Below are positions 47,330-55,500 of a stretch of DNA of 64,000 nucleotides, piece by piece. Within the stretch, counting starts at the first letter, position 1. Every line of letters starts with the position of its first letter. The stretch is from Paenibacillus sinensis (GTDB lineage: Bacteria > Bacillota > Bacilli > Paenibacillales > Paenibacillaceae). The notes under the pieces are model-generated. The model was not told the DNA's origin and made no database searches. It saw only the letters and a program-made list of their open reading frames with translations. A program made the position numbers and the translations under genes. The stretch is taken from positions 20,976 to 84,975 of the forward strand of contig NZ_JAHCMB010000051.1 of NCBI RefSeq assembly GCF_019904155.1, read 5' to 3'.

Positions 47330-47845
47330 TTATTTTGCTTTGGCCAGCTTGGTCAGCACATGCTGCTTGAGTGTCGCGTCTCCCGGAACCGCTCTATCCA
47401 CGTATTCAAAGACGATCTTGTCTTCTTCATTCAGTGTATCGGGGACATTCTCCAGACCTTCGCCAAGTTCAAACGCAACCGGTCCGTCCTTGGTCTCGAT
47501 CTCGATCGAATGGCTGTCGATTTGTCCGTTATATACACCGGTGCCGCTAATGGGGGCAGACTCGGCGGGCGCGCTCTGGCCCGGAGCGGCGGACGGTTCG
47601 GCACTTGGAGCCGCCGCACTGGCTGATGGAACGACGCTCGGAGACACGGCAGCCGATGCCTCTGGGGATGTGGATGTCGTTGCCTCTGGAGCCAGGGCTG
47701 CGGTTGCGGACGGTGAAGCTTCAGCCGAAGCAGCGGGAGAAATAGTGGCGGAAGGGGCTTCAGCGGCTTTGTCGCCTCCGCAGGCCGACAGGGCCAGCGT
47801 TAATACGGCGAGAGCGGCGGCCGATAGCGATCGATGTCGTTTCAT
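47330..47845 (-). CDS. Secreted lipoprotein with Ala/Ser/Pro-rich linker
   Basis: A 171-residue lipoprotein: basic start, hydrophobic stretch and lipobox LSAC at about 19-22, so it should be anchored to the outer face of the membrane. Residues 25-100 are a low-complexity Ala/Ser/Pro/Glu segment. Residues 100-171 form a small domain (GVYNGQIDSHSIEIETKDGP, FEYVDRAVPG) found in Paenibacillus-type secreted proteins but of unknown function. Start ATG 47845 follows TAGGAGG. Confidence 0.8.
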   Translation of the reverse strand: MKRHRSLSAAALAVLTLALSACGGDKAAEAPSATISPAASAEASPSATAALAPEATTSTSPEASAAVSPSVVPSASAAAPSAEPSAAPGQSAPAESAPISGTGVYNGQIDSHSIEIETKDGPVAFELGEGLENVPDTLNEEDKIVFEYVDRAVPGDATLKQHVLTKLAKAK

Positions 47846-47954
47846 AGAGTTTGAACCTCCTACTTTCGTTTCGCGCTGTTTCGCGTCTATCTCTTAAACG
47901 CAGCTAGGGCAGGCGGGGTTGCATTTTTTTATCCTTGCAGCAGCCAATCCAGTC

Positions 47955-49094
47955 CTATTCATCATCGAAAAAGAAAGAGACCGAACTTGCAGCATACTTG
48001 CCATCCTGCTTGACATACCGGACCTCGGCTTCTCCGACGAAATCGGAAATCCCATAGGAGCCCGCCAGAAGCGCAATCAGTGCGCCATCCCGGATTTCGT
48101 ACCGGATAACCGAGCCGAAGCTCAACTCTTTGCTCTGAGACGAGTCCGATCCTGCAGTTCCACTGCGGTCCAGAGTCTGGTCCATAGCCGATCCGTCTGC
48201 GGTTACCCGGATATGAAGCTTCTCCCCGCTGCGTTCAACGGACGACTGAATTCGGCTGCGGACAGCCTGCAGTGCATCTTCCACCGGAATCTCGCGGTAG
48301 GTAAGACTGTCCACCACATGAATTTCTTCCAGATATACACCGGTTCCGCTCCCTGCGTTCAGGACGACAATTGCCTCCCGGCGTCCGTCATCGTCGATAT
48401 CCTGGTCTTCGAGACGGGGCGGCGACTCTACATTGGAGGGATTCACCCAGCCCGGATAGGATTTCAGCTTTTCCTTCCATTCCAGGGTAATGCCTTTGTA
48501 CTCCCCGTCCCGCTCCGCCATCGGAAACAGGCGCGTCCTTGTTCCCGGCACGGAAGCGATTGCGTTTCTCTTCTGGATGACCTGCACCTGGTTATCTTCC
48601 CGGTCCCAGTAACAATCCGCCCCGGCCATCTCGGCAATAAACCTTAGGGGCAGCATAATCTCCCCATTTGAGACAGAGATGGCAGCGCCTATCGGGTACC
48701 GCATGTCCATATCCTCCGCATAATCGGCGCCTGGCTTGAAATCAAACACTCCGCCTCGATCCACCCAAAGTCTTGCCAGCGACTCTTCGTCGATCCAATG
48801 CACGGAAATCCCCTTCAGATTGGAGAGCAGGGAAATCGGAACGAACGTGATTCCGCTGCGGATATAGGAAGCCTGTCCGGATTGAACCGGCTGGCCATTC
48901 CATACGATCGATACAGTCTTCCGCTTACTCTCGGGGCCTGGCTTATGTTCTGGCTTCAGTATATCGGTCTTCTGTTCATCTGTCCCCGGTTGAACGGTTG
49001 CGGCGTTCTGTGCGGCGGATACTCCAGGCGGGTGTAAGGCTGTCAGTACAGCAACGGAAGCCAGCAGCGACAGCACGGCAGCTTGAAACTTCAT
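47955..49094 (-). CDS. Secreted protein with copper amine oxidase N-terminal-like domain
   Basis: A 379-residue secreted protein with a signal peptide (cleavage near VSA-AQ, residue 27). Residues 60-180 match the copper amine oxidase N-terminal-like (stalk) domain common in Paenibacillus surface proteins (GITFVPISLLSNLKGISVHW, EIMLPLRFIAEMAGADCYWD). Residues 195-379 include an acidic DIDDDGRREAIV loop like those of calcium-binding VCBS/FG-GAP repeats. Function unknown. Start ATG 49094 has AAGGAG upstream. Confidence 0.8.
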   Translation of the reverse strand: MKFQAAVLSLLASVAVLTALHPPGVSAAQNAATVQPGTDEQKTDILKPEHKPGPESKRKTVSIVWNGQPVQSGQASYIRSGITFVPISLLSNLKGISVHWIDEESLARLWVDRGGVFDFKPGADYAEDMDMRYPIGAAISVSNGEIMLPLRFIAEMAGADCYWDREDNQVQVIQKRNAIASVPGTRTRLFPMAERDGEYKGITLEWKEKLKSYPGWVNPSNVESPPRLEDQDIDDDGRREAIVVLNAGSGTGVYLEEIHVVDSLTYREIPVEDALQAVRSRIQSSVERSGEKLHIRVTADGSAMDQTLDRSGTAGSDSSQSKELSFGSVIRYEIRDGALIALLAGSYGISDFVGEAEVRYVKQDGKYAASSVSFFFDDE

Positions 49095-49201
49095 GAGGGC
49101 GGACTCCTTCGCTATCTCTTTTTCTCTATTATAGACGCAACCGTCGGCCCAATAGTTACCACGCGTTTACAATCCGGACTAAAATCCGACTCATCTCCCG
49201 G

Positions 49202-50794
49202 TTATGCTTCTTCATAGGCGATGATCCCGTTCACCACCGTCATTTTCGTGCGGACCGACAGCAGCTCGCCTTGATTTCGGGTGATATCCCGGTCAATAAC
49301 GGTAAAATCCGCGAAGTATCCGGTCTCAATCGCACCACGTTCCCGCTCTTCACCCGCAGCCGCCGCGCTGCCGCGGGTGAACAGGTGAATCGCGGTATCC
49401 ACGCTGAGCTTCTCCTCCGGCAAATAACCCTCATGCTTCTCTCCGGGTCTGCTGCGGGTGACCGCCGCATGCATACCCAGAAAAGGATCGAGCGGCTCGA
49501 TCGGGGCGTCGCTTCCGCCTGCGCAAACAACCCCGGAAGCAATCAGCTTCTTCCAGGCATACAGATATTCCGTCCGATCCGGTCCCACACGGTCCAGCAC
49601 CCAGGGGAAGTCGCTGGCTACGAACCGGGGCTGAATATCGGCGATCAGCCTCAAGCCGCGCATCCGCTTCACCAGCGCCTCATTCAGCACCTGGGCGTGA
49701 ATCAGCCGGTCGGGAAGCCGTGAATCGTATGGCAGAGGCACACTCTCCATTGCGCCAAGCGTCAAGCCGGCCGCGCCGTCCCCGATCGCATGAACCGCAA
49801 CCGGGTACGAGAGGCGCCGCGCCTCCGCCACGAGCTCAGCCAGCCGCTCCCGGCTGTGGAGCGCCATTCCCGATGTATGCGGCGCATCATGGTAAGGCGC
49901 AGCCAGCAGCGCGGTCCGGCCGCCAATTGCTCCATCGGAGAAGAGCTTGACCGCGCCGATGCGCAGCCAGTCGTCTCCGCTCCCGGGACGGAGACCCAAC
50001 CCTTCCGCTTCCGGAAGATAATCATGGAAGAGCAGCTGATGCGTGCGGAAGCACAAGCCTTCTTCACGCAGCTCCTTATGGATGCGCAGCATCGTATCGA
50101 CGCTCCCGAGCAGCCGGAGATCCTCCGTATGCCCCGCCGTCAGCCCGAGAGACAGAGCATGCCGGCAGGCCCGGCGCATGGCGTCCTTCAGCTCCGTATA
50201 ATCGGGAGCCGGCGTTACAGCGTTAAACGGTCCGCAGGCGTCTTCATAGACCCAGCCGTTAAGCCGGCCGTCCTCCCCCCGGCCGTAGGCGCCGGAGACG
50301 GGGTCGGGGGTAGACTCCGCAACGCCCGCCAGCCGGAACGCTGCGCTGTTGCCCAGGAAGGCGTGGAAGCAGGTGCGGGTCAGAAAGACCGGATGGCGAT
50401 CCGTTACGGCATCAAGCTCAAGCCTCGTCGGCGCAATTGGCGGATCGAACTGGTTCTCATTCCAATTGAGCCCGAGAATCCATTCCCCCTCCGGTAAGGT
50501 ACAGGCCCGTTCGGCGACCATTGCCAGCATTTCCTCCTTGGAAGCTGCACCCGTGAAATCCAGCATCCCCAGCTTCATGCCCTGCATGCCAAGATGCAGA
50601 TGCGAATCGGCAAGACCAGGCAGGACGAACCCGCCGTCCCAATCGATCTTCCGGTAATCCTTTCCCGCAAGCTGAAGCATAAGCTCGTCCCTGCGGCCTA
50701 TCGCCGCTATTTTGCCGTTCTCCACATATACGGAATCCGCATCCTTCGGTCCGGCTGTATACAGCCTTCCGTTAATGAACAATGTGCCTGACAT
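49202..50794 (-). CDS. Amidohydrolase, YtcJ-like
   Basis: A 530-residue metal-dependent hydrolase of the YtcJ-like amidohydrolase family: metal motif DSHLHLG near residue 64, VHAIGDGAA, GGSDAPIEPLDPF and the C-terminal GYFADFTVIDRDI. It probably cleaves amide or ester-type bonds in small molecules; the substrate is unknown. Start ATG 50794 with GAGAGGAG upstream. Confidence 0.88.
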   Translation of the reverse strand: MSGTLFINGRLYTAGPKDADSVYVENGKIAAIGRRDELMLQLAGKDYRKIDWDGGFVLPGLADSHLHLGMQGMKLGMLDFTGAASKEEMLAMVAERACTLPEGEWILGLNWNENQFDPPIAPTRLELDAVTDRHPVFLTRTCFHAFLGNSAAFRLAGVAESTPDPVSGAYGRGEDGRLNGWVYEDACGPFNAVTPAPDYTELKDAMRRACRHALSLGLTAGHTEDLRLLGSVDTMLRIHKELREEGLCFRTHQLLFHDYLPEAEGLGLRPGSGDDWLRIGAVKLFSDGAIGGRTALLAAPYHDAPHTSGMALHSRERLAELVAEARRLSYPVAVHAIGDGAAGLTLGAMESVPLPYDSRLPDRLIHAQVLNEALVKRMRGLRLIADIQPRFVASDFPWVLDRVGPDRTEYLYAWKKLIASGVVCAGGSDAPIEPLDPFLGMHAAVTRSRPGEKHEGYLPEEKLSVDTAIHLFTRGSAAAAGEERERGAIETGYFADFTVIDRDITRNQGELLSVRTKMTVVNGIIAYEEA

Positions 50795-51008
50795 TGCCGC
50801 AAATCTCCTCTCTTCTCACGTCAGGCTGTGAAGCCTGTCCGCCGTTCGTCCATCAAGCATATCGCAAAGCAGTGCAGTTAGGAAGTTAAGCGGCCAAAGT
50901 CCAGCCTGCCGGATTCCATAAGGTTCGGGCGCACATATCCCTCGTACACGCGAATATACTTTAGTTACAACTGCCGGCAGCAGCCGGGAATTTGTATTCG
51001 TACAACGG

Positions 51009-51045
51009 ATGCGCCTCTATCCGGACGAACAGAAGGCGCATTTTT
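51009..51045 (+). terminator. Terminator hairpin in the leader of yhbH
   Basis: ATGCGCCT (51009-51016) pairs with AGGCGCAT (51034-51041), followed by TTTTTCG, on the plus strand only. It ends about 15 bases before the AGGAGG of yhbH. There is no plus-strand gene upstream within the 280-base gap, so it would act on the yhbH leader itself or end a small RNA. Nothing else is recognised in 50795-51073. Confidence 0.6.
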
Positions 51046-51073
51046 CGTTCCATATCTTAGGAGGTGATCATCT

Positions 51074-52240
51074 TTGCCGCACTCGCCGGAGTCTTTTTCG
51101 TTCGTCGTGTCGAAGGAGGACTGGTCCCTGCACCGCAAAGGACACCAGGATCAGGAGCGCCACCAGCAGAAGGTCAGGGAAGCGATCAAGAGCAATCTGC
51201 CCGATCTGGTGACGGAAGAGAATATCATCATGTCGGACGGCAAGCAGATTGTGAAAGTGCCGATCCGCAGTCTTGACGAATACCGGATTATCTACAATTT
51301 CCGCAAGCAGAAGCATGTCGGCCAGGGCGACGGAGACAGCCAGATCGGCGATGTACTGGGCAGGGAGCCCTCGCAGAGCAGCGGTCCCGGCAAGGGAGAC
51401 AAGGCTGGCGATCAGCCGGGTCAGGATCTCGTGGAGGCCGAGGTCGATATCGAGGATTTGGAGGATATCCTGTTTCACGATTTCGAGCTGCCGCATCTGA
51501 AGCCGAAGTCGAAGGAAGAGATTGAGGTCCGCTCCATCGTCTTCAACGACATCCGCAAGAAAGGCATGATGTCGAATATCGACAAGAAGCGCACGCTGCT
51601 TGAGAATCTGCGCCGCAACGGCCGGAACGGCAATCCCGGCATTCACGGCATCTCTCCCGACGACCTGCGCTACAAAACCTGGGATGAGACGCGCACTCCT
51701 CATTCCAACGCCGTCATCATTGCGATGATGGACACCTCGGGCAGTATGGGAACCTTTGAAAAATACTGTGCCCGCAGCTTCTTCTTCTGGATGACCCGCT
51801 TTCTGCGCCGCCAGTACGAGAAGGTGGAGATTGTCTTCATCGCCCATCACACGGAGGCCAAGGAGGTCAGTGAGCATGACTTCTTCACCCGGGGCGAGAG
51901 CGGGGGCACCATCTGCTCCTCGGCCTATCAGAAAGCGCTGGACATTATCGATTCGCGATTCCCGCCGTCCAAATACAATATCTACCCCTTTCACTTCTCG
52001 GACGGCGACAACCTGAGCTCGGACAACGAACGCTGCGTCAAGCTGATCGGCGAGCTGCTGAACCGGAGTAACATATTCGGTTACGGCGAAGTCAATCAGT
52101 ACAACCGGAGCAGCACGCTGATGTCGGCTTACAAGCATATCAAGAACCCGCAGTTCATGTACCATGTCATCAAGGACAAGAAGGAAGTGTATCAGGCGCT
52201 CCGAACGTTCTTCAGTAAAAAAGAAGCCGTGGCGAAGTAG
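51074..52240 (+). CDS. yhbH: Sporulation-associated protein YhbH (DUF444)
   Basis: A 388-residue DUF444/YhbH protein close to the 396 residues of the B. subtilis homologue. It has the acidic central region, a von Willebrand A-type core ([20 protein letters not shown] with the metal-site DTSGS), and [13 protein letters not shown]. The family is usually encoded with the kinase PrkA and SpoVR and expressed in sporulation; those partners are not in the window. Start TTG 51074, preceded by AGGAGGTG. Preceded by a hairpin at 51009-51045. Confidence 0.92.
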   Translation: MPHSPESFSFVVSKEDWSLHRKGHQDQERHQQKVREAIKSNLPDLVTEENIIMSDGKQIVKVPIRSLDEYRIIYNFRKQKHVGQGDGDSQIGDVLGREPSQSSGPGKGDKAGDQPGQDLVEAEVDIEDLEDILFHDFELPHLKPKSKEEIEVRSIVFNDIRKKGMMSNIDKKRTLLENLRRNGRNGNPGIHGISPDDLRYKTWDETRTPHSNAVIIAMMDTSGSMGTFEKYCARSFFFWMTRFLRRQYEKVEIVFIAHHTEAKEVSEHDFFTRGESGGTICSSAYQKALDIIDSRFPPSKYNIYPFHFSDGDNLSSDNERCVKLIGELLNRSNIFGYGEVNQYNRSSTLMSAYKHIKNPQFMYHVIKDKKEVYQALRTFFSKKEAVAK

Positions 52241-52265
52241 CCCGCAAGCCGCCGGGAGGGCGGCT

Positions 52266-52386
52266 GGGTTCGGTTTCGTGTCTCTGGTTCGCATTCGGCC
52301 TCGTGGCTCTGGTTCGCATTCGGTCTCGTGGCTCTGGTCAGCATTCGGTTTCGTTGGCTCTTGTTCACATTCGGATTCGAGCTTGA
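52266..52386. repeat. Imperfect 25-bp tandem repeats after yhbH
   Basis: About four to five units of the type GGTTCGCATTCGG.CTCGTG followed by GCTCT, the two central copies nearly identical and the outer ones diverged. It starts shortly after the yhbH stop and ends before the terminator at 52417. No spacers, so not a CRISPR array. Confidence 0.7.
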
Positions 52387-52416
52387 GTCTTCATCTTAAA
52401 GATCTGCACTTGCAGC

Positions 52417-52465
52417 CAAAAAAAGGCTGTTCCCGGCATCCTACTCGGATATCCGGAAACAGCCT
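52417..52465 (-). terminator. Terminator of the amylopullulanase gene
   Basis: On the minus strand, AGGCTGTTTCCGG (52453-52465) pairs with CCGGGAACAGCCT (52424-52436), followed by seven T. It lies about 55 bases after the stop. Confidence 0.85.
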
Positions 52466-52519
52466 CTTCTCTTCTCAACCGCAATCCCCCGGTTTAGTGC
52501 AGCCGGGCGATTATCATCA

Positions 52520-55500
52520 TTATTTCAGCAGACGGAACAGCACCGCTGCCGCCTCTGCTCTCGTGGAATAGGCCTTCGGGGCAAGCTGGCTTGCCGAGCG
52601 GCCGTTCAGAAGACCGGCGCTCAGACTCTGATTGAACGCCTCAACCGCCCAGCCGCTGATGCCGGCCCGGTCCGAGAACGCCCCGGTCAGATCATTGGCT
52701 GTGGAAGGCGTCTTGCCTGTCAGGTTCAGCGCGCGGATGAGCATTACCGCCATCTCCTCGCGGGTAATCCCGTCATTAGGCTTGAACTGCTTGTCTCCCC
52801 CGCCTTGAATCAGTCCCGCTTCATAAGCGGCCGCAACAGTTTCGGCGTACCAGCTTCCCGCCTTGACGTCCGTGAATGGAGTGAACTCGTTCTGCGTTGC
52901 CTCAAGTCCGAGACCCCGGACAAGCAGTGCCGCGAATTCGGCCCGGGTGACTCTGCCGCTCGGATCGAACTGCGTCAGCGTCTTGCCCTGCACAATATGC
53001 TTGGCGGCCAGGTTCCGGATTTCGGTGTAGCCCCAGAACGCAGGCGTTACATCAGTGAATGATTTATCATAAGTCAGCGCGGCGTACGTGCTGAAATGAT
53101 AGACCTGAGCGGTTACAGTACCGGCATCTGCGGCTGTGCCGCCGGCATATTCAACCGTCCCGGTATCGGAAATATGGTAAATGCCCGCGAGCGCGGCATC
53201 CGCCTTAGCGTCAACCGGGAGGCTCAGCGCAACCGGCCGGCTGAACCGGGTGAGCTTCTTCGCTGTGCCGTCCGGCAGAACGGCGAACAGCTCGAGGTCA
53301 TAGGCGCCGCTGGCCGCAGCCAGCGCGGCGCCGGATTGTGCGCCCGCCCGCACAAGGACGGGTGCAAGCGAATCTGCGGCCACTGGCGTCAGCCGCAGCA
53401 AGAGATGCGCGCCGCTCCGGCTATCCGCCGGAACGAGCGCCTGCAGCTCGGCCAGCGTAGCGGCCGGCAGCGCAAGAGACAGATCCTGCGAATGCAGCCG
53501 CAGGGTCTTGTCTCCCAGGAGAGCGGCCGCGTTCACTGGCAGCTGTACCTGCTTCGCGCGGGCGACCGTTCCGATCTCGACCGTGATGACGCCGCCCGTG
53601 CCTGCACTGCTCAGAGCCGGCTCGTCGACAATCACGATATCGGAAGCCGGGCTTGCGGAAGGCGAAGCCGAGGACGGTGTCGCTGCTCCGGTATCCGGCG
53701 TTGGAGTTGGCTCCGGAGTTGGAGTCGGCGTCGGTGTCGGAGTAGGGCTCGGACTTGGACTTGGCGAAGGACTAGCCGATGGCTCAGGCGCCAGTGTCTT
53801 CAGCGCCAGAATTACCGTGCCGCCATCATCCCGGGACGGCAGGCTCACATTCACCCGTCCCTGTGCATCAACGGTGTAGTCCACACCATTATACTTATCG
53901 GCCAGAACGGTGCCGGCCGGATACGATACGGTGAACTCCGCCGTCTTGGCTTCCGTCGCCGTATTCAGACCGACGTAGACGGTGCCGCCGTCCTCTCCGT
54001 CATAGCTTCTGGCGTACACCAGATAGCCGTCTCCATCCCCGCCCGCAATCTTGGCGTGGGTCCCCTTGGCGAAGATTTTGGAATAGTCGGAACGGATATT
54101 CAGCAGCTTCTTGTAGTGGTCGTGCAGGGTCTGCTCCGCGGACACCTTGTCCCATGCCATGTCGTAACGGTTGAGATTGCCTGCCGACTTGCCGGACTGG
54201 CCAAGCTCTTCACCGTAATACACGACTGGCTGACCCTTCACCGTCATCTGCAGAGCCGCTGCTACCTTCAGCTTGCCTTCGTCTCCTCCGGCCCGTTCGG
54301 ACAGGAAGCCGTCCTCGTCATGGCTGCTGAGGAACTGGCCCATCGTAGCGGTATTGTCCATCGCCGCATTGCGATGCTCCAGATAAGCCTCGGTCTCGTC
54401 GATCTTGCCATTGATGAGATCCGCTGCCGATGACTTGAACTGGAAGTCAAGCAGGGAGTCCATTTCGCCGGAACGCAGCTTGCCGCCGTCTGCATCAATG
54501 CTGGCACCGTAGTATTCCCCGATCATTTTGAATGCTGGATTGATAGACGTTAATTCGTTCTTGAAAGCTTTCCAGGTCGTATCGTCCACATGCTTGACGG
54601 TATCCACCCGGAAATAGTCGATCATATCGCCGCGATCGGTCTTGGCGCGCTCCAGCCAACCGGCCTGCCAGTCGATCAGCTTGGCGCGAACTTCCGGGTT
54701 CTCCGTAATGAAATCGGGCAGTCCGGACAGCTCGCCCTTAATGGCATCGGTTCCCGAATCTACGGCGTCCGTACGGAACATGCCTGCGAAGCGGTCTTTG
54801 TCCGCCTGCGTCACGCCCGGATTGTTGTCACTCTCCTTCAGTCCGTAACCGGCATGGTTCAGCACAACGTCCACCATAATCTTCATGCCTTTGTCATGGG
54901 CAGTATTGATGAGCGTCTTGAAATCATCCATATTGCCCAGATGCTCATCCAGGGCTTCGAAATTTTTAGCCCAGTAACCGTGATAGCCATAGGATTCGCC
55001 GGTCGTGGAGTTATTGAAATCGATATTGTCCACGATCGGTGTGATCCAGATCGTATTGATGCCGAGATCCTTAATATAATCCAGCTTCTCGGTGAGGCCT
55101 TTGAAGTCGCCGCCGTGATAGGCATCGACTGCATTTTTATCCACATTGTAGTTGTTGGAGGCATCACCGTCATAGAAGCGGTCGGTCAGCAAGAAGTAAA
55201 TCCGCGCCTCATCCCAGTCGAAGTCAAGCGGTCCTCCGGCCGACTGCCGGGGCTTCACATTCAGGTTCACAATTCCCGTATGCTTGTTGCCGTATTGGTC
55301 GACTGCCGTCACTGTCAGAGCTTTGTCACCCGCAGTCGTCGTATCCGTAACAGCCAGTGTTGCCTGCTGCAATTCCGGGTCGATCTCTTCCTTGGCCGGT
55401 CCGCCGACCGGCGTCAGATCGATATACAGATCCTTAATTCGGACGCTGTCATCACCACTGTAGGTTACGGTCAGCACCGTATTCTCATTTGCGGAAACAG

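Noticed and set aside
51068..52294. Minus-strand ORF of 408 codons opposite yhbH
   Set aside because: Antisense to a conserved gene; no ribosome site or family signature.
52266..52386. Tandem repeats considered as a CRISPR array
   Set aside because: Units are contiguous with no unique spacers, and no cas gene is present.
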